A stretch of DNA of 64,000 nt, from NCBI RefSeq assembly GCF_027579695.1, contig NC_083574.1, positions 58,409,559 through 58,473,558 of the forward strand, written 5' to 3'. The notes under the pieces were generated by a model. The model searched no databases. It saw only the letters and a program-made list of their open reading frames with translations, and was not told where the DNA came from. Position numbers and translations under genes: made by a program. The DNA comes from Neoarius graeffei (Eukaryota > Chordata > Actinopteri > Siluriformes > Ariidae). This document shows positions 1 through 10,559 of the stretch, piece by piece (positions within the stretch are counted from its first letter, which is position 1; the number at the start of each line of letters is the position of its first letter).

Positions 1-631
1 TGGGGGGGCGAAAGGGGGCGTCGCCCCCTCGTGGCTACAGCCCCGCCCCCTCAACGGAGACTCAGATCACTTAATTGTTTTCTTATGAAAATATAATGTA
101 TTATAGACGTAATAATAATTTGCATTTTCAAATACGAAATATTAAGTGGTTGCGCATTGCACAAAAATACATTTCACATAAATCACTACTAAAACTGGCA
201 CGGTAGAACAAATCTGATTGGTTGTTATGACACTTACAAGTGCACTGTCTCTGCAATATCCTGTAATATGCAGTCAAGTTTACGGGAGTAGTCTTTCCCC
301 CACCGAATTAAACGAATTCAATCACAATATTGTGAATCCATTTTCTTTCTTTGTAGGCTAAGTTTATCTCCGTTTATGTTAGTGTATGTGTTCATATATG
401 GTCCGCTTTGTGCGCAAATAGCGTAAGAATATGTGTCATTGACGTCACCCCCCATGCAGCGGGGGTGAAAATTCATCACTTCAGAGTGTTTTGTCCCCTA
501 CACGCCTAAACTGGGATCGCGGATTAAGTGGTTAGCGTTGACTCGGTGCGAGTCAGGAAGGCTATTACTGGTGCAGCCGCGGGGTCTGTTGATTTTTTTA
601 AATTATGATTTTGGCCGCCGAGCTAAGTACC
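1..631. other. No gene seen; AT-rich leading sequence
   Basis: The first 60 bases are G/C-rich and could be the end of an element cut by the window edge, but the partner end is not visible. The rest holds only short chance open frames. No exon, RNA gene or recognisable repeat can be supported. Confidence 0.4.
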
Positions 632-634
632 TTA

Positions 635-1751
635 GACCCCGTCCACACGTAGCCAGGTATATGCTAAATCGAAGATATTTTTCTACGTTTTGGCCTGTCA
701 TCCACATGAAAACACATCAAAAACGAATATTTAAAAAAACTCCGGGCAAAGTGAAGATTTTTGAAAATTCCGTGTATGCCTTTTCGTGTAGACAGAGATA
801 ACTGGAGGTTTGCGTTTTAGAACGTCACAATCTGCGCCAAAAGAATGACAACAAATCTGCCCTGACGTCAAACATGCGACCTTTGTTTACTGCAGAAGCC
901 AGATTAAGCATGGACAAAGAGTAATGGATCGGAGTAGTGCCTTGAAAGCATTAATTATTGTGCAGGTGCTATTTACATGTTTAATTTTAGAAGCCCAGCT
1001 ACTGATAAGATTCCCAATCAACGTTTTCTTGCGTCTTTTGAAGTTCATTCATTCATTCATTATCTCTAGCCGCTTTATCCTTCTACAGGGTCGCAGGCAA
1101 GCTGGAGCCTATCCCAGCTGACTACGGGCGAGAGGCGGGGTACACCCTGGACAAGTCGCCAGGTCATCACAGGGCTGACACATAGACACAGACAACCATT
1201 CACACTCACATTCACACCTACGGTCAATTTAGAGTCACCAGTTAACCTAACCTGCATGTCTTTGGACTGTGGGGGAAACCGGAGCACCCAGAGGAAACCC
1301 ACGCGGACACGGGGAGAACATGCAAACTCCGCACAGAAAGGCCCTCGCCGGCCCCGGGGCTCGAACCCAGACCTTCTTGCTGTGAGGCGACAGCGCTAAC
1401 CACTACACCACCGTGCCGCCCTCTTTTGAAGTTTATACTCCAAAATTGCGTTTAGAAGCAATTCTGTCTCCGAGTCTGTCCAGACGAACGAGCTTGGCGT
1501 CATGTTTTATGTTTAGGCGGAAGTGACGCCAACAGAGGGCTATTCTGATGTGATTAGAGGGTAGGATTTGGGGAAATAATGCCATCTACAGGTTTGGAAT
1601 GCTTATGAATGTGATTGAAAACGCAGATGTGTGGTTATGTGTGGAAGGGATTTTTTTCGAAGACGAGGTGGTGTGGATAAAACATTTTTATAAACGGGGG
1701 AGGGGGGGAATGTTCGGTTTTAGAAATACCCGGCTACGTGTGTACATGGCC
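635..1751. mobile_element. PIF/Harbinger-like MITE with nested SINE
   Basis: The left end GACCCCGTCCACACGTAGCC (635-654) is matched in inverted orientation by GGCTACGTGTGTACATGGCC at 1732-1751. Both ends are flanked by TTA (632-634 and 1752-1754), the 3-bp target duplication typical of PIF/Harbinger elements. About 730 bp belong to the element itself and the rest is the SINE at 1046-1421. No transposase is encoded, so it would need a transposase from elsewhere. The family call rests on the TTA duplication and terminal repeats only. Confidence 0.65.
1046..1421 (-). mobile_element. tRNA-derived SINE, full length
   Basis: On the minus strand the head reads GGGCGGCACGGTGGTGTAG and carries a pol III A box (TGGTGTAGTGG) and B box (GGTTCGAGCCC type). 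The body is the same as at 19254, 43555, 53487 and 62785, ending in a tail of short ATG-A/ATTC-type repeats. It is flanked by a 12-bp target duplication TCTTTTGAAGTT (1034-1045 and 1422-1433), so the copy is complete. It lies inside the Harbinger-like MITE and is therefore younger than it. The family resembles the catfish Mermaid type, but I cannot confirm the name. Confidence 0.85.
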
Positions 1752-2013
1752 TTAGACTTGCATTGACGTTTTGTTTTCATGCCGCGGAGCTATTTGTATG
1801 TATTTTAAATGTAAAGGACTTGCCTGTAGGTTTGTGTGTGTTGTTTTATGTTTGGCATCTTTCCGGTTGTAACGCGTGTCTGTGAGAAAACTAGAGGGGA
1901 GGGTTAACAGGTGGGCACGGGAGTTGATAAAGCGCAACTGCCCTGGTAATATGTCACATGATTTTCCCGTACTAAAGCAACCTTCGGGGCCGTGGTTTTG
2001 TGGTTGGTGCAGT

Positions 2014-2694
2014 CAGGGCCGGTTCTGCCCTACCCGGGTGCAACATCGCGCAACCCCCCCAAAAAAACAACCCCCCCCCCACACACACCAGTCTAAATCA
2101 GGACAACCATCACATAACTATAAACATTTTACATCAACTATTTTAACTAAATGGGCTATAATAAATAAGCCTGCAGACACGGCGGGCTGCCTTAAAAAGT
2201 AACCATTCAATGACACAACTGACAGCCTGCAGCCATGGCGGGCTGCCTTAAAAAGTAACCATTTGTCCTACCTTAAAACTGTATGTGTCGTGTCTTGGCT
2301 AAGCCAAGAAGTATATACTCGTTTTGCATTTTCTGCCTCCTTTTTTGTATTTTCGACCCTGCGTTTATTTTCTTTCCTTTTCTGAAAACCCGATTTGTGT
2401 CCAGACATTTTGTTCTGCTACCAACGAACTAACTCATCAGGTCTCGTCTCTCGAGCCCGCGATGATTCCCGTGGGAAGGGCAACAATTGATACATTTTTA
2501 CAAACAGCCAATAAACAGCCAATAGGGAGGTTGCAACGTTCAGGCTCTCCTTTGCTCAGAGACACTCAGTAATGCACTTATTCAGGAACAGAGAGAACTC
2601 TTTATTTTTTATTTTATCTTATTTTTTGGGGCCCCTCTCCACACCAGTCCCGGGTGCAAATGCTACCGTTGCTACCCCTCCAGAACTGGCCCTG
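2014..2694. mobile_element. Non-autonomous hAT element
   Basis: The ends are CAGGGCCGGTTCTG and, inverted, CAGAACTGGCCCTG, a 14-bp terminal inverted repeat with one mismatch. An exact 8-bp target duplication GGTGCAGT flanks it (2006-2013 and 2695-2702). An 8-bp duplication with CAG-type ends is diagnostic of hAT transposons. The 681-bp interior has no transposase frame and includes a short direct repeat (GCCTGCAG..GCGGGCTGCCTTAAAAAGTAACC, two copies near 2170 and 2227). Confidence 0.8.
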
Positions 2695-2799
2695 GGTGCA
2701 GTTAATTGTTTGAAACACGTTGTCAGACCGCCATCACTACTACACACTATATGAAAAATATTTGCCCCCTTGCGATTTCTAATTGCCCCCTTAGTAAAC

Positions 2800-3052
2800 T
2801 GTCCCTGGCGCTGGGCCTGGTCATGCTGTCTGTTGTTGCCCAAATGAGGATGGGTTCCCTTTTGAGTCTGGTTCCTCTCGAGGTTTCTTCCTCATGTCGT
2901 CTGAGGGAGTTTTTCCTTGCCACCGTCGCCACAGGCTCATTAGGGATAGATTAGGGACAAAATTAGCTTATGTTTTAAGTCGTTCAAATTCTGTAAAGCT
3001 GCTTTGCGACAATGTTTATTGTTAAAAGCGCGATACAAATAAACTTGACTTA
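2800..3052 (+). mobile_element. Non-LTR retroelement 3' tail
   Basis: The stretch ends in CGCGATACAAATAAACTTGACTTAA, preceded by the conserved fish retroposon tail around GGTTTCTTCCTCATGTCGTC and GTAAAGCTGCTTTGCGACAA. This is typical of a 5'-truncated LINE or SINE copy ending in short tandem repeats. No coding sequence is present, and the parent family was not identified. Confidence 0.5.
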
Positions 3053-3143
3053 AATAGTCTAAAACACATTACTGCTGCAATAAGGTCGCTTACAAAAAGC
3101 AGACAGAAACTTCTATTAGAAAAGTGAAGATATTTTCGTGAAA

Positions 3144-3150
<7 letters not shown>

Positions 3151-3173
<23 letters not shown>
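3151..3173 (+). repeat. (GA)n microsatellite upstream of NECAB2 start
   Basis: A run of GA dinucleotides lies about 70 bp upstream of the proposed NECAB2 start codon, in the likely 5' UTR or proximal promoter. The transcription start cannot be placed from sequence alone. Confidence 0.8.
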
Positions 3174-3174
<1 letters not shown>

Positions 3175-3241
3175 TGATGTCAGAGCGAGGGGAGGGCATC
3201 GCCCCCATAGCGCGCAGCATGAACGCAGCGCGGCAAAGAGG

Positions 3242-3559
3242 ATGTGCGAGCAAGCGGCGCGCTACTGCAGGGACGGCGTCCACAAGCTGCTCCACAAGGA
3301 CCAAGCCAAGCTGCGGGCGCAGGACTGCGGCGAGCAGACTAGATTCCCCGCGCAGAACAGCGAGACCGCGACGGCCGCGCAGCCCGGGAACGGCGGCTCA
3401 CAGCCCGGCGCCATAGACGGGCTTGTGCGCTGGATCGTCACCAAGATGAGCGACAACAAAAGCATCTCGACGCGCGAATACGGCAAGGAGGAAGCGGCCG
3501 TGGCGCAAGAGCAATTCTTCGCTCCGGAGCCGCGCAAAGGCATTTCAGTCATTCTAGAC
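3242..3559 (+). CDS. NECAB2-like exon 1 (N-terminal EF-hand calcium-binding protein)
   Basis: This is the first coding exon of a NECAB-family neuronal calcium-binding protein. The frame starts MCEQAARYCRDGVHKLL and ends GISVILD, directly before a consensus donor (gtaagt at 3560). It is 106 codons in phase 0. The start resembles the MCERAARLCRAG start known for mammalian NECAB2, and an internal GLVRWIVTKM matches its GLLRWVGARM-type segment. NECAB1 and NECAB3 begin differently. Joining to the exon at 18388 gives VILD-IFRRADKD, the entry into the first EF-hand. The frame is open upstream to another ATG at 3146, but 3242 has A at -3 and fits the family, so I prefer it. The exon is G/C-rich, unlike its surroundings. 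NECAB proteins combine N-terminal EF-hands with a C-terminal antibiotic-biosynthesis-monooxygenase (ABM) domain; those parts lie beyond the recognised exons. Confidence 0.85.
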
Positions 3560-4400
3560 GTAAGTGGCTTTCTGTTCCTTAGCAAGCTGCCTTAAGTGCA
3601 TTTCATTTTCAGTGATGAACTGCGAGGGTGGAGCGCACAGGTTGAGATGGAACATAAAATCAGGATTAACACAGCCTCAGTGTAAATTCGACAACTTGTG
3701 CGACTAAATTAACGTCATATCGTCACCACAACCGGTTTCCATACTTCAAGAAGCCGCAGGATATTACAGATGATATCGATACTCCTATAGTACAATAAGC
3801 GCATTATAGTCTTGCACATTTTAGGGGTTTCCATGCTCTAACACAAACTGTTAATTAGCTTATTACTTGAAGATGTTAGAAGAGGGAAATGTTAATGTGT
3901 AGGACAGGGGGATTTTCAGGACCAGGGTTGGGTACTGTGTCCGGAGAACTCGGAACCGCTGGCGCAGATAAGCGCGCTCTCTCCAGTGGTACAGTTAGTG
4001 TTGCCAGATTGAGCTACCATCTACTCAAACTGGATTTTCGCAGTCATATTTGTGTGGGAAATAGCCCCAGGATGTTTTATGCAAGATACGATTTAATTAC
4101 AGTTTGGACTGGTGTGTAATGAATTGAATGGATTTTAAACCGTGCTTAGGGTGGAAACAGTCGGTCCAACCAGGCAACCCCTGGAAACATCATTTGCAAA
4201 ATTTGATAAATCTATCTGTTTTGCTATTTTAGTAGCAAACCGACTGAGGTTCCGTTATATCACCCACTACACATGTTTATAGAGCTGTTCAGACTTTTTT
4301 TTTTCCTGTTGCCTTTCAATTTGTAATACAGTATTTCTGTACTCATTTGACATGATTATATATAGCCTGTTTGTGAAGCACACCCTACTTGAATAATTGA
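3560..4400. other. Start of NECAB2 intron 1, no feature
   Basis: This is AT-rich intronic sequence following the gtaagt donor. A short open frame at 3889-4119 has no recognisable motif and is probably chance. Confidence 0.6.
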
Positions 4401-4403
4401 TTT

Positions 4404-4483
<80 letters not shown>

Positions 4484-4485
4484 TC
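4401..4485 (+). repeat. (CTTT)n microsatellite
   Basis: About twenty uninterrupted CTTT units form a polypyrimidine tract, presumably polymorphic in length. Confidence 0.95.
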
Positions 4486-5141
4486 ACTTTACTGAAGCCT
4501 TATATTGAGGCTTCATAGATGGCTGCAAGGGCGAGGTCTGGCAGTATTGATTTAGTAGGTCAAAGTGTTGGTGTACTGTGCTCAGTGGTCAATAATAACT
4601 TGCTATACCTAATCATGTCTCAATGCACAAATTGCTTTTAGGCTTTTGTAAGTGAAAAGTAGTTCAGTACCAGTCCCAGATAAAGCAAGACATACTAATA
4701 TATTTAAATGGTGCATGTTACTAATTAAACTAAGAAACTCATTTTAAAAGACTTGGGGCACAATTGTACATCAAAAGTATGAAATTAAGAAGCTCACACA
4801 AGAGAAAAAGGAGACAGAGACACGGGGGGCAGAAAGACCAGTGGTGCAGGAGGGGGGGATGCAGAGTTAGGAATGAGAGAAGGAGGGAGGGAAGGAGACC
4901 AAGAGAGGGAAGTGCAAAGCAGCGTTCTGCAGGGGCACACATTCAGGAGCGTGGGTGCTTTCTGGGAATCAGTGTCCTCCTTGCTGGCAAGTGGATTCCG
5001 TTACCTCTGTAATGCTTGGGTTCATGGTCAGGTTGTGAAGACATGATAACTGTTAATTTAAAAGTTCATAGACCCTTCTTTTATTCATGGACCACAGTGC
5101 TGGGAGAGTCACTTCAACAAAGCAGAAACCATTATTTAGTA
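4486..5141. other. Intronic sequence, purine-rich patch
   Basis: There is no gene. The stretch 4790-4920 is strongly purine-rich on the + strand (AGAGA/GGAGG runs), which produces spurious Lys/Arg-rich or Leu/Ser-rich frames. Confidence 0.6.
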
Positions 5142-5143
5142 TA

Positions 5144-6947
5144 CTAGTGCATCTAAAAAAAATAGAATATCGTGAAAAAGTTCATTTTTTCATAATTTAA
5201 ATAAAAAAGGTAAACTTTCATATCTTCTGGATTCATTACATGTAAAGTGAAATATTTCATGCCTTTTTTGTTTTATGGTTTATAGCTTGTGAAAATCAGA
5301 AATCCAGTATCTCAAATAATTAGAATGTTTCCTAAGATCAATCAAAGAAGGATTTAGAATACAGAAATGTCCAACATCTGAAAAGTATGTTCATTTATAC
5401 ACTCAATACTTGGTTGGGGCTCCTTTACTATGAATTACTGCATCAGTGCAGCATGGCATGGAGGCGATCAGCCTGTGGTACTGCTGTATTATTGAAGTTC
5501 AAGTTTCTTTTATAGTGGCCTTCAGCTTGTCTGTATTTTTGGGTTGGATGTTTCTTATCTTCTTCTTGACAATACCCTACAGATTCTTATATGGGGTTCA
5601 GGTCAGGCGAGTTGTCTGGCCAATCAAGCACAGTAATATCATGGTCAGCAAACCATTTGGCAGTAGTTTTGGCACTGTCAGCAGGCCCTAAGTCCTGCTG
5701 AAAAAGGAAAATAGCATCTCCGTAAAGGTTGTCAGCAGATGGAAGCATGAAGTGCTCTAAAATCTCCTGGTAGATGGCTGCGTTGACTCTGGACTTGATA
5801 AAACAGTGGCCCAACACCAGCAGATGACATAGAAGAAGAAACCTTTATTTGTCACATGCACACTTCAATCCTCTGCATTTAACCCATCTGAAGCAGTGAA
5901 CGCACAGCAGCGGGCAGCCATAGTACAGTGCCCAGGGAGCAGTCAGGGGTTAGCTACCTTGCTCAAGGGCACTTCAACCCAAGGCCGCCCCACGTTAACT
6001 TAACTGCATGTCTTTGAACTGTGGGGGAAACCGGAGCACCCAGAGGAAACCCACGCAGACACAGGGAGAGCATGCAAACTCCACACAGAAAGGCCCCCGC
6101 CAGCCGCTGGGCTTGAACCCAGAACCTTCTTGTTGTGAGGCGATAGTGCTAACCACTACACCACCGTGCCACCAGATGACACAGCACCCCAAATCATCAC
6201 AGACTACTGAAATGTCACACTGGACTTCAAACACCTTGAATTCTGTGTCTCTCCACTCTTCTTCCAGACTCTAGGACCTTGATTTCCAAATGAAATGCAA
6301 AATTTACTTTAATCTAAAAAGAGGACTTTGTGCCACTGAACAATAGTCCAGTTCTTTCTCTTCTTAGCCCAGGTAAGATGCTTTTGATGTTCTCTCTGGT
6401 TCAGGAATGGTTTGATATTAAGAATTTGACAGTTATAGCCCCCGTCTGTGCATGGTGGCTCTTGATGCACTGACACCAGCCTCAGTCCACTCCTCGTGAA
6501 GCTCTCCCAAGTTCTTGAATTAACTTTTCTTGACAATCCTCCTGAGGCTGTGGTCATCCCTGTTGCTTGTGCACCTTTTCCAGCCAGCCTTTTCAGCAAT
6601 GACCTTTTGTGGCTTATCTTCCTTGTGGAGGGTGTCAGTGATCGTTTTCTGGACAGCTGTCAAGTCAGCAGTCTTCCCCATGATTGTGGTTGTGTGTACT
6701 GAACTAGCCTGAGCGATACATGGTGTTTGCACTGTTTTACTCAAGCTTGAAATTAAGTATTCAAATATTTTGATGTTTTTAATTTTTTTTGCACTGTAGG
6801 CCATAATTATCAAAATTAAAATAAAAAATGCTTGAAGCATTTTAGTTTGTGTAATGAGTCTAGAATATATTAAATTTTCACTTTCATAAATAACTGATGG
6901 AAATACTGAACTTTTTCATGATATTCTAAGTTTTTGAGATGCACTAG
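5144..6947 (-). mobile_element. Tc1-like transposon (defective) with nested SINE
   Basis: The terminal repeats start CTAGTGCATCTMAAAAA on both ends and are flanked by TA (5142-5143 and 6948-6949), the Tc1/mariner target duplication. The transposase runs on the minus strand from an ATG at 6681 (MGKTADLTAVQKTI) to about 5430. It is broken by frameshifts and stops and interrupted by the SINE at 5828-6172. A readable C-terminal piece (5587-5817) has FQQDLGPADSAKTTAKWFADHDITVLDWP and SPDLNPI, the second catalytic-Asp region and the approach to the catalytic Glu, with the usual NDPKH changed. The copy is inactive. The same family occurs at 32553-36792. Confidence 0.85.
5828..6172 (-). mobile_element. 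tRNA-headed SINE with a different 3' tail
   Basis: It is flanked by AGATGAC duplications (about 5821-5827 and 6173-6179) inside the Tc1 element. On the minus strand the head (GGTGGCACGGTGGTGTAG, then the B-box region) is the same as in the other SINEs here. After the GTTAAGTTAACG point the 3' half differs and ends GACAAATAAAGGTTTCTTCTTC, the tail of another widespread fish SINE/LINE lineage. Confidence 0.8.
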
Positions 6948-6949
6948 TA

Positions 6950-7140
6950 ATGAGGAGATGATCAGGATTTAATTCTACAACTCCCATTTCCAGAAAAGTT
7001 GGGATATTTTCCAAAATGCAATAAAAAGAAAACTCTGATTTGTTAATTCATGTGAAGCTTAATTTAAATAACAGAAGTACAAAGAAAAGATTATCCCTAG
7101 TTTTACTGGCCAACTTGAAGGAGAACAAAACCCAAAAAGT
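6950..7140. mobile_element. Tc1-type terminal repeat remnant
   Basis: The sequence around CCAGAAAAGTTGGGATATTTTCC and the following AAACTCTGATTTGTTAATTC resembles the terminal repeat of a fish Tc1-like family. Neither a complete pair of ends nor a transposase is present. Confidence 0.4.
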
Positions 7141-7260
7141 AAAACCCTTTTATACTGACAGATAATATCCATACAAGACATGTTTGAGTCTTCACTTGTT
7201 CATATTTGTACCTGTATACTGTGTAGAGGTTTTATTTTAAAAGAAAAAACAATGTCCCTA

Positions 7261-7396
7261 CAGTGGTGCTTGAAAGTTTGTGAACCCTGTAGAATTTTCT
7301 ATATTTCTGCATAAATATGACCTAACACATCAGATTTTCACACAAGTCCTAAAAGTAGATAAAAAGAACCCAGTTAAACAAATTGAGACAAAGCTA
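7261..7396 (-). mobile_element. Truncated Tc1 end
   Basis: It starts CAGTGGTGCTTGAAAGTTTG directly after TA (7259-7260) and follows the end of the elements at 9302 and 53988 for about 135 bp. It then stops at a different SINE, so only one terminal repeat survives. Confidence 0.75.
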
Positions 7397-7545
7397 TTAT
7401 AGTTTTTTGGGCTTTTTTCACCTTTATTGGATAGGACAGTGTAGAGACAGGAAATGAGCAGGGGAGGGATCGGGAAATGACCTTGGGTCGGAATCGAACC
7501 TGGGTCCCCATATTTATGGTATGGCGCCTTATCTACCTGAGCCAT
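7397..7545 (-). mobile_element. Second tRNA-derived SINE family
   Basis: Read on the minus strand it has a tRNA-like head with ATGGCTCAGGTAGATAAGG and a good B box GGTTCGATTCC. A short body follows, ending CTATCCAATAAAGGTGAAAAAAGCCC. This differs from the 360-bp SINE family elsewhere in the window. Target duplications were not clear. Confidence 0.6.
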
Positions 7546-7684
7546 GATGATTACCTGATAATGTTGCACTTTAGGACTAAAGAGTGAGTTTAAAGAGACT
7601 CTTAAGCTATGAACGGTGTCTCTGTACCTGGTTTTCCTGGTCACTCGTAAGAAGTCGTCTTCAGAGCACCTTTGCTGAGAGCTT

Positions 7685-7963
7685 CTGTTATGGTAGAATC
7701 TGCCTATTATAATCTGACATCATATGGTTTTTGTATATTGCAAGTAATATAAATATAGAAGAATGCCTGTAACATATATAATTGTGGTTCTATGAACATC
7801 AGAGGTGGAGGTGGGAATTACCGGTACCTGTATACTTTCTTGTGCACCTGTGCATACATAACCTTCTTTCTGGATCAGCACTGGTTCTGAAGAACAGGGA
7901 ATTCTGGCCATTATGCAGTGTTAGTAGAACCACATTTACATGAGGCAGATTCTACCATAACAG
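7685..7963. repeat. Inverted repeat pair sharing ends with the next element
   Basis: CTGTTATGGTAGAATCTGCCT at 7685-7705 is repeated as an exact inverted copy at 7943-7963. The interior (about 240 bp) has no gene. The same end sequence recurs at 9170-9187 with one change, linking this small structure to the larger one at 7945-9187. Confidence 0.7.
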
Positions 7964-9187
7964 AGGTCAGTTAAGTCCCATCTCCTTAAATTGCTGAATT
8001 GATTATTTTGATCATTCTATTAAGTTTTTCTAGTAGCATTTGGGGTCTTTGACATTCACAGTAAATTTTAGGACAGTAGTCCTGGTAACGAATTAATAAA
8101 AGCCTGACATGACAGACATGCTAAATGACAATAGAAACACATCAGTTTCTATCATCAAAATCTGACAGACAAACTAACGTCTACCATCATATTCTGACAG
8201 ACACTCTAGATGACAATAGCAACAAAACTGTTTCTTACATTATTAATCTGACAAATTTAGTAATAATATTAAATACCTCATCACTAGAACCATATAATAA
8301 AATAAAATATTGAAATAAAAAGAGAAAATTTATTTTCAAAATTGAAATATCAACAATAATTGTCAGAACAGTGATGATAGACACGACTGTGTCACTTTCG
8401 CGGGGAAATAACACATTGAAATGGCCCGTCGGCTGAAAGGGTCGCAAGTGGCTCTGATTTATCTCAACTTCCGATAGTTTTCCTCCAGAAAAATTTAAAT
8501 ATGAATGCACAAATATATTCTCAATGTTTCTATCGTCAAAAATTTCTATCGTCAGGCTAGCTGACTGAAAATCTTACCTTGATTTATTTGATGAAATCTA
8601 GCTGTCAGAACTCCAAGTCTTGCCCGGAAGTAAATGTCTGCTGTCACAAAAATCATGCGCAGTAGAATTTCCTCTTTGCATCAGTCAACATGTGCGTGGT
8701 GAGGGCTTGAATTTTGCTATCGTCAGGTGTATTTGACTGACAGACTGACGATAGCATTTTTTTAAAAAATAACTGTGGGCTTCTCTCGTGAACGAAATAG
8801 TTTTTTCGCTGTTAATCTATTTCAACTCTATCTGTTGACACCCAAAAATTATAAAGCCTGCTTCCACACGATAACTACCAAAGATCCATAATGGCTGAGT
8901 CTATCGTCAGGTCATCTGACAGAAATTCACTGACGATAGCAACAGGGATAATGAAAGTGATTTTTAAAATAGGAGTTATGTCTGTCAGATATGTCAAAGA
9001 AATAGAACTTTATTCTTTAAAAATCTTTTATTGATATACTCAGTGTATTTTTAAATGACATGCTGTTTTAGAAGACCAAATACCATATTTTCAATCTTGA
9101 AAATATTACCTCACTGAAAAAAGGACAAGAAAAATTTCTTATTTCGTGGGCAAATGGTTAACGGATCCAGTTACGGTAGAATCTGCC
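7945..9187. mobile_element. Unassigned TIR element rich in CTATCGTCAG hairpins
   Basis: The ends are GGCAGATTCTACCATAAC (7945-7962) and the inverted GTTACGGTAGAATCTGCC (9170-9187). The interior carries many copies of CTGACAGAC and of CTATCGTCAG or its reverse complement CTGACGATAG. Two pairs form hairpins: 8716-8726 with 8745-8755, and 8901-8910 with 8930-8939. Further CTATCGTCA copies lie at 8530 and 8546, and degenerate CTGACAGAC/GATGACAATAG units at 8104-8255. No transposase frame is present and the target duplication is unclear. It is probably a non-autonomous DNA transposon with subterminal repeats. The family is unknown to me. Confidence 0.5.
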
Positions 9188-9301
9188 AATAGTAATTTCT
9201 GTCTGAGTAACTTCATATTTATATGCATTTTTCCTCACATTTTGCCTGTTTTATTGTTTAGGTTGCATAGTCACCATTTCTTTCCTAATGTAACTAACAT
9301 A

Positions 9302-10095
9302 CAGTGGTGCTTGAAAGTTTGTGAACCCTTTAGAATTTTCTGTATTTCTGCATAAATATGACCTAAAACATCATCAGACTTTCACACCAGTCCTAAAAGT
9401 TGATGAAGAGAACCCAGTTAAACAAATGAGACAAAAATATTCTACTTGGTCATTTATTTATTGAGGAAAATGAGCCAATATTACATATCTGTGAGTGGCA
9501 AAAGTATGTGAACCTTTGCTTTCAGTATCTGGTGTGACCCCCTTGTGCAGCAATAACTGCAACTAAACGTTTCCGGTAACTGTTGATCAGTCCCGCACAC
9601 CGGCTTGGAGGAATTTTAGCCCATTCTTCCATACAGAACTGCTTCAGCTCTTGGACGTTGGTGGGTTTCCTCACATGAACTGCTCGCTTCAGGTCCTTCC
9701 ACAACATTTTGATTGAATTAAGGTCAGGACTTTGACTTGGCTATTCCAAAACATTAACTTTATTCTTCTTTAACCATTCTTTGGTAGAACGACTTGTGTG
9801 CTTAGGGTCGTTGTCTTGCTGCATGACCCACCTTCTCTTGAGATTCAGTTCATGGACAGATGTCCTGACATTTTCTTTTAGAATTCGCTGTTATAATTCA
9901 GAATTCATTGTTCCATCAATGATGGCAAGCTGTCTTGGCCCAGATGCAGCAAAACAGGCCCAAACCATGATACTACCACCAACATGTTTCACAGATGAGA
10001 TAAGGTTCTTATGCTGGAATGCAGTGTTTTCCTTTCTCCAAACATAACGCTTCTCATTTAAACCAAAAAGTTCTATTTCTCCATCCAGCATCCAG
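9302..10095 (-). mobile_element. Truncated Tc1-like transposon
   Basis: It begins CAGTGGTGCTTGAAAGTTTG after TA (9300-9301). The C-terminal two thirds of a transposase lie on the minus strand: IELFGLNEKRYVWRKENTAF (first catalytic-Asp region damaged), GGSIMVWACFAASGP, then MLWKDLKRAVHVRKPTNVQ and a normal C-terminus near 9522. Frameshifts separate these blocks. The element stops at about 10095, where a different Tc1 family begins, so its 5' end is lost. It is closest to the copy at 53988-55581. Confidence 0.8.
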
Positions 10096-10097
10096 TC

Positions 10098-10458
10098 ACT
10101 AAAAGAGGTCATTGTTGAAGAATGGAAAAAGATTGATGTTGCAAAATGTCACCAACTCGTTCATTCCATGCCTAGAAGACTTGATGCTGTCATTAAAAAT
10201 CATGGAGGCCATACAAAGTACTAGATGTAGTAGTTTTTTGTTGTGGGGTATACTCATTTTTGCACCACCCTAATTTGAGTAAAACTGAAAAATGTGTAAT
10301 CTAAGTTTATATTATTAGCCTTACTTTCACGTTATAAGTTAAACAGATGTTATATTAAACTTTGTCTTTTCAACATTTTGGAAATTGTTTGTGTTCATTG
10401 AGATATTGTTTAAAATGTTACTTTTCAAAGGGGGTGTACTCATTTACGCTGAGCACTG
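10098..10458 (+). mobile_element. 3' end of a second Tc1-like family
   Basis: On the + strand the sequence encodes EEWKKIDVAKCHQLVHSMP and ends ...NHGGHTKY stop near 10222. This is a Tc1 transposase C-terminus. A terminal repeat follows, ending GAGCACTG before TA (10459-10460). It is abutted to the opposite-strand Tc1 fragment at 9302-10095. Confidence 0.75.
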
Positions 10459-10559
10459 TAATATACATGAGGTTTTATTGAAAATTAGAGTCAAAACCTG
10501 CAAAGTTGAAATCAAAAGATCACATGTATTAGTGAACACGTTCAATGGCAAAATCCAAA

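Noticed and set aside
8104-8940. Repeated CTGACAGAC/CTATCGTCAG units considered as a CRISPR-like or satellite array
   Set aside because: Spacing is irregular, the units are imperfect and in both orientations, and the genome is a vertebrate. Subterminal transposon repeats fit better.
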